DNA from: Mesorhizobium sp. RMAD-H1
GTDB lineage: Bacteria; Pseudomonadota; Alphaproteobacteria; Rhizobiales; Rhizobiaceae
DNA: 64,000 nucleotides
Assembly: GCF_014191375.1 (NCBI RefSeq)
Contig: NZ_JACHWN010000006.1
Coordinates: forward strand, 1-64,000
Direction: 5' to 3'
The notes below the pieces were generated by a model. The model was not told where the DNA came from and searched no databases. It saw only the letters and a list, made by a program, of their open reading frames with translations. A program made the translations under genes and the position numbers. Below, one piece after another: positions 52,090-61,601 of the stretch. Every line of letters starts with the position of its first letter. Positions within the stretch are counted from its first letter, which is position 1.

Positions 52090-52995
52090 ATGGCGAAGGA
52101 GATTGCACAGAGCCTGGGCAGGTTTGTAGGCCTGGAACAGCCCCGCACGCTTACCACCCGTTTCCTGCAACTGGCGGAAATCACCGGCAGTCGTCTGCGC
52201 TGGAACGAATTCGGCACCGACGTTCCCGTCAAGATGGAACAGCGCGACGGCTATCTGCTGTGCCTGCAGCGACGCCACCTGGCCGAATTTCCATATTGGG
52301 TCAACGGCAAACCGGCGCCGTCAATGCCGCTCGATGCCGGGCAGTTTCTTTTTCTCGACCTCAATGAGGAGCATGCCTCCCTGACCCAGGGTACCATCGA
52401 CTGCGTCTCCATGTTTATCGCGCGTGAGGCACTTCAGCGGTTCCATGAAGAGCACGATTTGCGGTCCATGGGTTCCCTTCGGACCGCCAACGGCGTCGCC
52501 TTCAGCGATGACGTCATCAGAAATCTGGGCGAGTGCCTGGTACCCGCCTTCGAACGGCCGGATATGGCAAGCCAGCTTTTTGCCGATCATGTCGCTCTGG
52601 CGCTCATGGCCCATCTTACCGCCTTTTACGCCGAGCGGCCCGCTGTCGTGCGCCCGACCCGTGGCGGGCTGGCGCAATGGCAGGAACGTCGTGCGAAAGA
52701 GATGCTGCTGGCCAATCTGGATGGGAAGATCGGCCTCGATGAACTGGCGCGCGCTTGCGGTCTGTCACGCAGCCATTTCGCGCGGGAATTCAAGACCACG
52801 GTAGGCATGCCGCCTCTCCAATGGTTGTTGACCCAGCGGATCGAGCGAGCAAAAGAACTGCTCTTGAACCCCTCCATGCCGATCGAGGTGATCGCGCGGC
52901 AATGCGGGTTCGTTGACCAAAGCCATTTCACCCGCGCCTTTTCCAGGGCTGTGGGTGCCACGCCTGCCGCGTGGCGGCGGGTTCAGCGCTTTTAG
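52090..52995 (+). CDS. AraC-family regulator upstream of the paoABC operon
   Basis: The 301-residue protein has a cupin-like N-terminal domain and two C-terminal HTH motifs (IGLDELARACGLSRSHFAREF, IEVIARQCGFVDQSHFTRAF, ending GATPAAWRR). The preceding block GGLAQWQERRAKEMLLANLDG is shared with its paralogue at 57299. The start is taken as ATG 52090 (MAKEIAQSL). It lies about 220 bases upstream of the aldehyde oxidoreductase operon in the same direction. Confidence 0.9.
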   Translation: MAKEIAQSLGRFVGLEQPRTLTTRFLQLAEITGSRLRWNEFGTDVPVKMEQRDGYLLCLQRRHLAEFPYWVNGKPAPSMPLDAGQFLFLDLNEEHASLTQGTIDCVSMFIAREALQRFHEEHDLRSMGSLRTANGVAFSDDVIRNLGECLVPAFERPDMASQLFADHVALALMAHLTAFYAERPAVVRPTRGGLAQWQERRAKEMLLANLDGKIGLDELARACGLSRSHFAREFKTTVGMPPLQWLLTQRIERAKELLLNPSMPIEVIARQCGFVDQSHFTRAFSRAVGATPAAWRRVQRF

Positions 52996-53213
52996 TCCGA
53001 ACAATATCCCTGCGTAGTCTCTTCCAGGGCTCGAGCAATTCTGGTTGCGCTGGGCGAGCCGGAGGCGCGTCTTTCGCAAGACAGCACTGGCGTACAAAAA
53101 ACAGCACTCCGTGCACTGGTCCGCGAGCAATAGACAAGTAGCGTTTAGGGCGGAAGCTGCGGATGCCCTGGCCGATCGGCCGAGTGCCATGCGTGGCCAG
53201 TCAGGAGGCCAAG

Positions 53214-53855
53214 ATGACCAACCAACACCGGACAATACCGGGTGAGGCAGGCAAAGATGAACACTCGCCCCCTACCCCGGCACCATTATCCCGTCGCACG
53301 GTTCTTCAACTGGCCGGCGGCGTGGCGTCACTCGCAGCGTTGCCCGACGCGGAGGCGCAGTCACTCCCCTCAGCCAGAACGGACATTACGGCCGTCGAGC
53401 CGGTCCGCCTCATCGTGAACGGCGTATCAGGGGAACTGGAAATCGATCCCCGGCAATCATTGCTGGACGTGCTGCGTGAAATGCTCGACCTCACCGGCAC
53501 CAAGAAGGGCTGCAATCAGGGCGCCTGCGGAGCCTGCACCGTTCTCGTCAATGGCAGGCGCATCGTTTCGTGTTTGACCCTGGCCTCCATGTATGACGGC
53601 GCCGAGATCGAGACGATCGAAGGGCTGGAAAAGAATGGCGCGCTCCATCCGCTCCAGGAGGCATTCATCGAGCATGAGGGCCTGCAGTGCGGGTTCTGCA
53701 CGCCTGGCCAGATCATGTCCGGATTGGGCTGCATTGCCGAAGGCCATGCAAGTTCGCCGGAGGACATCCGCTTTTGGATGAGCGGCAATATCTGCCGGTG
53801 CGGCGCCTATCCGGGTATCGTCGCAGCCGTCGCCGATGCGGCCGGGAGGAGCTAG
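53214..53855 (+). CDS. paoA: Tat-exported 2Fe-2S subunit of aldehyde oxidoreductase
   Basis: The 213-residue subunit has a twin-arginine signal (PLSRRTVLQLAGGVASLAAL), then a plant-type 2Fe-2S domain (GCNQGACGACTVLVNG) and the second 2Fe-2S helical domain (CGFCTPGQIM, ICRCGAYPGI). This is the PaoA (YagT) layout of periplasmic molybdenum aldehyde oxidoreductases. GGAGG precedes ATG 53214. The FAD subunit gene follows after three bases. Confidence 0.93.
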   Translation: MTNQHRTIPGEAGKDEHSPPTPAPLSRRTVLQLAGGVASLAALPDAEAQSLPSARTDITAVEPVRLIVNGVSGELEIDPRQSLLDVLREMLDLTGTKKGCNQGACGACTVLVNGRRIVSCLTLASMYDGAEIETIEGLEKNGALHPLQEAFIEHEGLQCGFCTPGQIMSGLGCIAEGHASSPEDIRFWMSGNICRCGAYPGIVAAVADAAGRS

Positions 53856-53858
53856 CCC

Positions 53859-54836
53859 ATGTTTCCTTTTGTGTTGGAAAAAGCAGGCAGCACGCACGAT
53901 GCGATAGCGGCTGCGGCCGCCGGAGCGCGCTACATCGCCGGCGGCACCACGCTCGTCGATCTCATGCGCGAGGAGGTCGAGCGTCCTGACCGGCTCGTGG
54001 ACATCAATGCGCTTCCCTTGAACGGCATCCGGGCGGAGGGCGAGGATCTCGTTATCGGTGCGCTCGCCCGGATGTCCGACGTCGCCGCCCATCCGGACGT
54101 ACAGCGCCTCCAGCCGGTGATCGCGGAAAGCCTGATCGAGGGAGCTTCGCCGCAACTGCGGAACATGGCCTCCATGGGCGGCAATCTGCTGCAGCGCTGC
54201 CGCTGTCCCTATTTCAGGATGCTCGACGCCGCCTGCAACAAGCGCGACCCGGGCTCTGGCTGCGCGGCGATCGATGGTCTCAATGCCGGCAACGCAATCC
54301 TTGGCACGAGTGACCATTGCGTTGCGACGCATCCTTCGGACGTCGCGGTGGCCCTTGTCGCCCTGGGGGCGACGATGCGCGTCCGCGGGCCTGACGGCGA
54401 GCGCAGCTTTGCCGTGGAGGATCTCTTCCGCCTGCCGGGCGACACGCCGCATCTCGAACATACGTTGCTGCCGGGCGAACTCATCCTGGATATCCGCGTG
54501 CCCGGCGGGCCCCTCAGCCGGCGCGCGCGCTATCTCAAGGTGCGCGACCGTGCGTCATACGAGTTCGCCCTCGTCTCGGCGGCGGTGGCGCTCGATGTCG
54601 AGGACGGTCTCGTCCGCTCAGCGCGGATCGCCGTGGGCGGTGTCGGAACCAGGCCGTGGCGTTTACGGGCCAGCGAGAAGGCTCTCGCCGGCAAGCCTGC
54701 GGACCGCGCAAGCTTCGAAGCGGCCGCACATCTGGCGACAGAGGGTGCCCGCCCGCTGAGCCATAACCATTACAAGGTCGAACTGTTGCCGCGCACCATT
54801 GTCCGTGCGCTCGAGATGGCGGGAGAAGTCGCATGA
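53859..54836 (+). CDS. paoB: FAD subunit of aldehyde oxidoreductase
   Basis: The 325-residue protein has the FAD-binding motif ARYIAGGTTLVDLMREEVERP and the 4Fe-4S-type insertion with cysteines in LLQRCRCPYF, AACNKRDPGSGC, as in PaoB (YagS). It has no signal peptide of its own and would be exported with PaoA. The gene overlaps the next by four bases (ATGA). Confidence 0.92.
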   Translation: MFPFVLEKAGSTHDAIAAAAAGARYIAGGTTLVDLMREEVERPDRLVDINALPLNGIRAEGEDLVIGALARMSDVAAHPDVQRLQPVIAESLIEGASPQLRNMASMGGNLLQRCRCPYFRMLDAACNKRDPGSGCAAIDGLNAGNAILGTSDHCVATHPSDVAVALVALGATMRVRGPDGERSFAVEDLFRLPGDTPHLEHTLLPGELILDIRVPGGPLSRRARYLKVRDRASYEFALVSAAVALDVEDGLVRSARIAVGGVGTRPWRLRASEKALAGKPADRASFEAAAHLATEGARPLSHNHYKVELLPRTIVRALEMAGEVA

Positions 54837-57040
54837 CGGCCCATTTTATCGGCAAACCGCAAACCCGCGTCGACGGCCCCCGAAAAGTGACAGGAGACGC
54901 TCGCTACGCGGCCGACTTCAATCAGGCCGGTCAGGCCTATGCTGTTATTGTAAGCGCTACGGTTGGCCTGGGCCGGGTTACCGGCATCGACAGCGCTCCC
55001 GTCGAGCGGATGCCGGGTGTCACCGCGGTGATCACCCACCGCAACGCCGAAAGGCTGCCTTATCTCCCCCACAAGGCCGGTATCGATCCGGCAGCGGGCG
55101 AACGCCTCCATGTCCTGCAAGACGACAATGTACGCTTCTATGGTCAACCCGTGGCCCTCGTCATCGCGGACACGCTCGATCACGCGGAGCGCGCGGCCGC
55201 GGCGCTGCATGTTTCATATGGGGCCCGCCAACCGCTCGTCGATCCCACGGTGGCGCAGAGCATTGTTCCGGACGGTGCCATGGTCGACAGATCACGCGGC
55301 GATGCCGATGAGGCGATGGCACGGGCGTCGATCGTAATCGACGAGACCTACAATATCGCCCGCGAGAACCACAACCCCATGGAGCCGCACGCGACGATCG
55401 CTTCCTGGAGCGGCGATCGGCTGACCCTGTGGAGCAAGAGCCAGTATCTGGTCAACGAGCGGGCTGAGATCGCCGCCATATTCGGCCTGCCTGTCGAGAA
55501 TGTCGAGGTCATCTGCCCGTTCATCGGAGGCGGCTTTGGAACCAGCCTCAGAACCTGGCCGCATGTCACGCTGGCAGCACTTGCGGCACGCCATATCCGG
55601 CGCCCGGTCAAGCTCGTGCTCACCCGCAGGCAGATGTTCTTCACGACCGGTCATCGGCCACGCACCTTTCAGAGGGTCAAGCTCGGCGCGACGCCTGAGG
55701 GCAGGCTTGTCGGGGTGGCCCATGAAGGAACGGGAGAAACCAGCCGCTATGAACAATTCACGGAGGCACTGACCACCGTCACCGATTACCTTTATTCCTG
55801 TCCCAATGTGCGCACCCAATACCGTCTGGCGGAACTCGACACGAGCACGCCCAATCATATGCGCGGTCCGGGCGAAGCTAGCGGCATCTTTGCGCTCGAG
55901 AGCGCCATGGACGAATTGTCCTACAAGCTCGGGATCGATCCCATCGAGCTACGGCGCCGCAACGAACCGCAGATCGACGAAGCCGAAAACAAGCCCTTCT
56001 CCAGCCGCTCGCTCATGCAATGCTACGAGCTTGGCGCCGAACGTTTCGGCTGGGCCCGAAGAACACCCGAGCCGGGTTCCATGCGCGACGGGCGCCTTTT
56101 CGTCGGCATGGGAGCAGCGACTGCCACCTACCCGGCGTTCCATGCGCCGGCGAGCGCCCGAGTGCGGCTGCTCGCCGGCGGGATGGTCGAAGTGGAGGCA
56201 GCCGCAAGCGACATGGGGCCTGGAACCTATACTTCCATGACACAGGTTGCGGCAGAATTTCTCGGATTGCCGCTGGAACAAATCCGCTTCAGGCTCGGCA
56301 GGTCGGATTACCCGCAGACCCCCTCTCACGGCGGCTCGTGGACGATGGCATCGGTGGGATCGGCAATCCGGGCGGCCTGCCTTGCAGCACAGGCGCAGGC
56401 GGCCCGTCACGCAGTGCAGGATGCAGGCTCGCCGCTCTCCGGGGCGCGGATGGACGATCTCGAATGGAGCGACGGGCGTCTCCGGCGCCGTGGGGATGCC
56501 TCGGCAGGCTTATCGTACCAGGACATTGTAAGCAGAACGCGTGTTCCGATCGAGGCAGCTGGATCTGCGCAACGCGATCCGAAAGTGGCGGAACGATATT
56601 CGATGCACTCCTTCGGCGCGGTGTTCGCCGAGGTTGCCATCGATCCCGATGTGGGCACCATCACCGTGCGCCGCATCGTCGGCGCGTACGGGATCGGCCG
56701 CGTGGTCAATCCTCTTCTCGCCCGCAGCCAGTGTACCGGCGGCATGATCGGCGGCATGGGCATGGCGCTCATGGAACGCACCGTCCTCGATCCGCGTGAC
56801 GGACGGCCTGTCAATGCGGACATGGCCGACTACCTCATGCCTGTCAGTTTGGATATTCCGGAGCTTGAGGCGCACTTCGTCGACGAGGTCGATCCGCACG
56901 TGAACCCGCTTGGTGTAAAGGGGCTTGGCGAGATTGCACTGGTGGGTACTGCTCCAGCGATCGCCAATGCCGTTTTCCACGCGACGGGCAAACGCATGCG
57001 GACGCTGCCTATCACAATCGAAGATATTCTGACCGTCTAA
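54833..57040 (+). CDS. paoC: Molybdenum-cofactor subunit of aldehyde oxidoreductase
   Basis: The 735-residue large subunit has the xanthine-oxidase-family pattern: RVDGPRKVTGDARYAADF, FIGGGFGTSLRTWPH (Moco binding), MRGPGEASGIFALESAMDEL and the end GVKGLGEIALVGTAPAIANA with the catalytic Glu in GLGE. It oxidises aldehydes, often aromatic ones, to acids in the periplasm using molybdopterin cytosine dinucleotide. No XdhC/PaoD-type insertion chaperone gene is seen next to the operon. Confidence 0.93.
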   Translation: MTAHFIGKPQTRVDGPRKVTGDARYAADFNQAGQAYAVIVSATVGLGRVTGIDSAPVERMPGVTAVITHRNAERLPYLPHKAGIDPAAGERLHVLQDDNVRFYGQPVALVIADTLDHAERAAAALHVSYGARQPLVDPTVAQSIVPDGAMVDRSRGDADEAMARASIVIDETYNIARENHNPMEPHATIASWSGDRLTLWSKSQYLVNERAEIAAIFGLPVENVEVICPFIGGGFGTSLRTWPHVTLAALAARHIRRPVKLVLTRRQMFFTTGHRPRTFQRVKLGATPEGRLVGVAHEGTGETSRYEQFTEALTTVTDYLYSCPNVRTQYRLAELDTSTPNHMRGPGEASGIFALESAMDELSYKLGIDPIELRRRNEPQIDEAENKPFSSRSLMQCYELGAERFGWARRTPEPGSMRDGRLFVGMGAATATYPAFHAPASARVRLLAGGMVEVEAAASDMGPGTYTSMTQVAAEFLGLPLEQIRFRLGRSDYPQTPSHGGSWTMASVGSAIRAACLAAQAQAARHAVQDAGSPLSGARMDDLEWSDGRLRRRGDASAGLSYQDIVSRTRVPIEAAGSAQRDPKVAERYSMHSFGAVFAEVAIDPDVGTITVRRIVGAYGIGRVVNPLLARSQCTGGMIGGMGMALMERTVLDPRDGRPVNADMADYLMPVSLDIPELEAHFVDEVDPHVNPLGVKGLGEIALVGTAPAIANAVFHATGKRMRTLPITIEDILTV

Positions 57041-57055
57041 AAAACCGCGATTACG

Positions 57056-57104
57056 TTCCGGACCGAATGTCGGCAACCGCAATGTCGGGCTGTTCGGTCC
57101 GGAA
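57056..57104 (+). terminator. Long-stem hairpin after paoC
   Basis: TTCCGGACCGAA (57056-57067) and TTCGGTCCGGAA (57093-57104) form a perfect 12-bp stem 15 bases after the paoC stop. No U-run follows, so it may be a Rho-dependent or mRNA-stabilising end. Confidence 0.6.
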
Positions 57105-57298
57105 ATTGTCAGCCTGATAACATTGCCCGCACGCCGCGGAATTGATCGCCGGCTCCAGGATCAGGCCTTTCTTACATTCAGCTTATCTACCTCAATTCAT
57201 GCGCCTGGATACACCAACGGATTTGATGACAAACTCAAATCCAACTGAATATCATAGGTTCGGGTATCGCAACGCTCCGGCGACCAGAGGAGAGAGGG

Positions 57299-58195
57299 AT
57301 GACGGAGACTGCTGATGGTCACGCGAGAAAGTTCAACGAAATCGATGCGCCGCCCCAGATCAGGGTCAGCGCATCGCAGTCGGCGGAGATATCGCTGACC
57401 TGGAAGATATCCAGATCCGGAAATCCGGCGCGGTTCGAACGTGAGGACGGCTACCTCATGTGCCTACGGCGGACCAATGTTCCCAAAAATCCTCGCAGGA
57501 TCGATGGCCGAAGCGTGGTCATGCCGCGCATGATTCACGGACAATCGTTGCTTGCCGATCTCAACCGGAAGCATACCAAAACTATACATACGGCGATCAG
57601 CTGCATCTCATTCCACGTTTCCCGTAGCGCAATCGACCGCTTCCTCGAGGAGCACGGGCTGCCGAAAGTCGCGTTTCTTCGGGCAGTTCAGGGAACTGCA
57701 CTGGATGATCCGATGATTGAAAATCTTGGCAACTGCCTGCTGCCTGCGTTCCAGCGGCCGGAAGCCGCCAATCAGCTGTTCGTGGACTATGTCGCGCTCG
57801 CGCTTCTCGCGCATCTGGTAACACGTTACGGTGAACGAGAAATCACAATGCCGCCTGCAAGGGGCGGGCTTGCGCCGTGGCAGGAGCGGCGTACCAAGGA
57901 GATGCTGCTCGCCAGTATCGATGGAAAAATCGGGCTCGACGAGCTTGCAAAGGGATGTGGTCTTTCGCGCAGCCATTTTGCACGAGCCTTCAAAACAACG
58001 ACAGGAATGTCGCCCCTGCGGTGGTTGCACGTTCAGCGTATCAATCGTGCGAAGGATCTGTTGCTGAATTCCGCCCTGCCTGTTGATCAAATTGCAATTC
58101 AGTGCGGTTTTGCCGACCAAAGCCATTTTACCCGCGCATTTCTCAAAGCGGTTAACGCCACGCCGGGAGCATGGCGCCGCCGCGGCGCGCGCTGA
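57299..58195 (+). CDS. AraC-family regulator, paralogue of the one at 52090
   Basis: The 298-residue protein matches the first AraC regulator along most of its length: GGLAPWQERRTKEMLLASIDG, IGLDELAKGCGLSRSHFARAF, VDQIAIQCGFADQSHFTRAF, then NATPGAWRR. The N-terminal domain has diverged more than the DNA-binding domain. ATG 57299 has an AGAGGAGAG ribosome site. The pair brackets the paoABC operon, so both may act on it or respond to different aldehydes. Confidence 0.9.
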   Translation: MTETADGHARKFNEIDAPPQIRVSASQSAEISLTWKISRSGNPARFEREDGYLMCLRRTNVPKNPRRIDGRSVVMPRMIHGQSLLADLNRKHTKTIHTAISCISFHVSRSAIDRFLEEHGLPKVAFLRAVQGTALDDPMIENLGNCLLPAFQRPEAANQLFVDYVALALLAHLVTRYGEREITMPPARGGLAPWQERRTKEMLLASIDGKIGLDELAKGCGLSRSHFARAFKTTTGMSPLRWLHVQRINRAKDLLLNSALPVDQIAIQCGFADQSHFTRAFLKAVNATPGAWRRRGAR

Positions 58196-58502
58196 AGGCG
58201 CCAGACATTTAGATCGCCTGCCGGACAGGATTGATACGGTCGGGACGAACTCATGAGATCGGCGTTGTCAGGTCGCTCGGCAGACATTCAGACGACGACA
58301 ACCGGGATCTCTTCCACCCGTATTTGCCGTGTCGACATCTGCCGGCACGAATGCGCTCTGTTCTGGCAGAAGAAGCAGTGTTGCACAAGAAACACTGCCG
58401 GGTTTAAAACCTTACGTAGAGTATCCACGAGATTGACAACTTACAAATAACTGCCCCAATATTTGAATCTGTGGGGTGGCTTCGCACATGGGAGGACTCG
58501 TG
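58196..58502. other. Promoter region of the autotransporter gene
   Basis: About 300 bases without a credible gene; AT-rich near 58420-58470. It probably contains the autotransporter promoter. No operator was recognised. Confidence 0.4.
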
Positions 58503-61500
58503 ATGCGGTGTCAGGCACGTTGTGGGTCTCGCGAGACGACCGCGGGTTCGTCGGGATGTCGGCCTCTCGGCACCCCTGGCCGCAATCGTCGGTATGTCAT
58601 CGCATCTCCTGTTCCGCCGGTCCATTTTCCCAACGTGCTGCATGTCGGTCCGGGAGGGCACCGAAGCCGCCGGACCCTGCGCCATTTGCTTCTTCAATCC
58701 GTTGCATCGATCGCGCTTCTTTGCCTGGGAAAAACCTCCGCATGGGCGGATTGCGTCGCCAGTGGCGCTACGGTGACCTGCACTGACAATTCGGGCGCGC
58801 TTGTCATCCCTCCGCCAGCCGAGCCGGCGGTGACCGTGGATGTGTTCGATCAACTGAACGGCGGCATATCGATCACGGGCATTCCGGATTCGTTTGTTAC
58901 CAACAACGGCAACATCAACGGCAATATCACCGTGAACGGCGGCATCAACTTCACCTTTGTCCAGAATGGAAGCTTTGGAGCAACCGCGATCATCGCAAAC
59001 AACAGCGGGACAAATGGCCTGATCGTCAATCCGGGACATTCGGTCACCGATGTGACGATGACGGGACAGAACAACGCCATCGACAACAGCGGTGTGTTCA
59101 ACACCAGCCTGAACCTCACCGCCACCGGCGCGAACAGCATCATCAACCGAGCCGGCGCGGTGTTCAATCAGGTCACGCTCAACGCACCGAGCAACAGGAT
59201 CGACAATTCGGGGACGTTCAACAGCAGCATCCAGTTCACCGTCAATGGCGTGAACAGGGTCGAGAACCGGCCAACGGGCGTCATCAACGGCATCATTTCC
59301 AGTGGAACGTCGTCCGACAGCGTCTATAACGAGGGGCAGGTCAACGGCACCGTCTCGCTGGGCGCGGGCGACGACAGATACACCAATCTCGGCGCAACCG
59401 TCCGCGGCAATATTGACATGGGCGCAGGCCGGGACACGCTCTATATGAACGCCGGCCAGATCACCAGCCCGATCAACCTCGGCGACGGCAAAGACTGGGC
59501 CGCCATTCTGGGCGGAACCCTGTCGTCGGATTTCCAGGCTGGGGCCGGCGCGGACACCCTGCACTGGGCCGGCGGCACCATCATTGCCGGTGTCAGCATG
59601 GGTGCCGACGACGACCGTGCCATCTTCTACGATCTTGATCAGTCGCATCTGCCCGCCGGAGAACGGATCGACGGCGGGACCGGCACGGATACCATGACCT
59701 GGCAGAACACCACCGCCAGCGATGTCGGCCGCTTCGTCAACTGGGAGTTCATCGACCTTACCCGCGGCTCCCAGATGATCTTCTCCAATTTCAGCACCCT
59801 GACCATGGGCGATTCCGGAACGGGAACCGGCACGCTCACGATCGACGCGACCAGCATGGTTGCCGCCGGCAACGGTACACATACGGTTGCCCCGTTCACC
59901 TCCGGCCAGCTTGTCCGCGTCAACAATGCCGGCGTCATCGACCTGACCAACTCCGGCGAGTCGACGAGTGACCGCTTCGTCGTCCGCGGGAATTATCTCG
60001 GCCAGTCCGGCAGTCTCAATCTCCAGACATATCTGGGTGCCGATAATTCATCTTCCGACCAGTTGGTGATCCAGGGAGCCGGCGCGCGTGCCGCAGGTAT
60101 CACTCTGATCAACGTCACCAACGTAAATGGCCCTGGTGACCAGACGACGGGCAACGGGATCAGGGTCGTGGACGACGACCTGGCCAGCGGCGCCACGACC
60201 GATAGCGGCTCCTTTGCATTGGCCAGGCGTGCGGCCGCCGGTATCTATGAATATCAATTGTTCTACGGAGGCATTGGCGCCGACACCGGAGACAATGACT
60301 GGTACCTGCGCTCGCAAGTGCTTGATCCAATAGGCCCGGTGTTCCCACCCCAACCTCCGCCATCGCCGCCACCTCCCGCACCACCCCCACCACCTCCGTT
60401 GCCGCCGGCACCACCTCCGCCACCTCCCGCGCCGCCTCCGCCGCCGCCCACGGAACCTCCGGAGGTGCTGCCCCCGCCCGAACCGCCGCCGGAGCCACCG
60501 GCGCCTTCACCTCCACCACCACCGCCACCGCCGCTTCCGCCGGAACCACCTCCGCCGGGACCGCCGCCACCTGCGCCACCGCCGCCTCCATCACCCCCGG
60601 CGCCGCCGCAGGAGGTACCGTTGATCCGTCCTGAAATCCCGGGTTACACGATCGCCCCGGCAGTCGCACAGCGGATGGGCATCGCCGCGATCGACAAGTT
60701 CCATTCCCGGCAGGGCGACCAGTCTCTGCTGAACAGCTATGGGACCGTTCCCGGAGCCTGGGGCCGGCTCTTCGGCCAGTCGTCGGACCAGGAGTGGACC
60801 ACCAGCATCAGCGGCACGGACTTCCAGCTGGATCCGAAGTTCGACGGCCACATATGGAGCCTGCAAACGGGTCTGGACCTGTTCGGGCGCGATCATGACG
60901 ACGGCAACCAGGACCGGATCGGCATTTTCTACACGCATACGGAAGCCCGCGGCGATGTGATCGGCAATACGCTTGCGCGGCTGGAGAGCAGGTCCGGCGA
61001 ACTGGAGATCAATTCCGATGGATTAGGCGTTTACTGGACCCACATAGGTTCCACCGGCTGGTATCTGGAAACCGTGGGCATGTTAAGCTGGCTCGATGGC
61101 GATGCAACATCGGAGCTGGGGGTCGGAACGGAGATCTCCGGCAACGCCTTACTGGCCTCCCTTGAAGGCGGCTATCCCTTCGCCCTCGGGAATGGATGGA
61201 CGCTCGAACCACAGGCCCAGCTCATATGGCAGCGCATTGACCTGGACGATACCCGGGATCCGTATTCCAGCATCGATTACGAGGCGTCCGATACGTTAAC
61301 GGGCCGTCTTGGCGCCCGACTGGAAGGCAGCACGACGCTGAATGGCAGGCCGGCACAGCCGTTCATCGACATCAATCTGTGGCATAATTTTTCTTCCGAT
61401 TACACGGTGGAGTTCAATGACAGGACGCTGGGAACCGAGTTGGACGGCACGTCGCTGGAGCTTGGCGGCGGCCTTTCGGCGCAACTCACCGAAAGCGTCA

Positions 61501-61592
61501 GCGCGTATGGAGCACTGCATTACACGACGGGTCTGGACGGCAATGACAATGAAGGCCTCGGCGGCAATATCGGTTTGCGCATCAGATGGTGA
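58503..61592 (+). CDS. Autotransporter (type V) with poly-proline linker and beta-barrel
   Basis: The 1029-residue surface protein has a long N-terminal extension and a hydrophobic signal segment (LLLQSVASIALLCLGKTSAWA). A passenger rich in Asn/Gly repeat strands follows (NNGNINGNITVNGGINF, GAGDDRYTNLG, GDGKDWAAILGG), forming a beta-helix. Residues about 614-704 are almost only Pro with Ala, Glu and Ser. The C-terminal 280 residues form the autotransporter barrel (RLFGQSSDQEWTT, GLDLFGRDHDDGNQDRIGIF), ending GNIGLRIRW with the terminal aromatic. The ATG at 58503 has GGGAGG seven bases upstream. It is likely an adhesin or other surface factor. Confidence 0.92.
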   Translation: MRCQARCGSRETTAGSSGCRPLGTPGRNRRYVIASPVPPVHFPNVLHVGPGGHRSRRTLRHLLLQSVASIALLCLGKTSAWADCVASGATVTCTDNSGALVIPPPAEPAVTVDVFDQLNGGISITGIPDSFVTNNGNINGNITVNGGINFTFVQNGSFGATAIIANNSGTNGLIVNPGHSVTDVTMTGQNNAIDNSGVFNTSLNLTATGANSIINRAGAVFNQVTLNAPSNRIDNSGTFNSSIQFTVNGVNRVENRPTGVINGIISSGTSSDSVYNEGQVNGTVSLGAGDDRYTNLGATVRGNIDMGAGRDTLYMNAGQITSPINLGDGKDWAAILGGTLSSDFQAGAGADTLHWAGGTIIAGVSMGADDDRAIFYDLDQSHLPAGERIDGGTGTDTMTWQNTTASDVGRFVNWEFIDLTRGSQMIFSNFSTLTMGDSGTGTGTLTIDATSMVAAGNGTHTVAPFTSGQLVRVNNAGVIDLTNSGESTSDRFVVRGNYLGQSGSLNLQTYLGADNSSSDQLVIQGAGARAAGITLINVTNVNGPGDQTTGNGIRVVDDDLASGATTDSGSFALARRAAAGIYEYQLFYGGIGADTGDNDWYLRSQVLDPIGPVFPPQPPPSPPPPAPPPPPPLPPAPPPPPPAPPPPPPTEPPEVLPPPEPPPEPPAPSPPPPPPPPLPPEPPPPGPPPPAPPPPPSPPAPPQEVPLIRPEIPGYTIAPAVAQRMGIAAIDKFHSRQGDQSLLNSYGTVPGAWGRLFGQSSDQEWTTSISGTDFQLDPKFDGHIWSLQTGLDLFGRDHDDGNQDRIGIFYTHTEARGDVIGNTLARLESRSGELEINSDGLGVYWTHIGSTGWYLETVGMLSWLDGDATSELGVGTEISGNALLASLEGGYPFALGNGWTLEPQAQLIWQRIDLDDTRDPYSSIDYEASDTLTGRLGARLEGSTTLNGRPAQPFIDINLWHNFSSDYTVEFNDRTLGTELDGTSLELGGGLSAQLTESVSAYGALHYTTGLDGNDNEGLGGNIGLRIRW

Positions 61593-61601
61593 CCCGGCCC
61601 G

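Noticed and set aside
60160-60669. Minus-strand Gly/Ala/Val-rich frames
   Set aside because: Antisense of the poly-proline linker; composition is explained by the CCN repeats.
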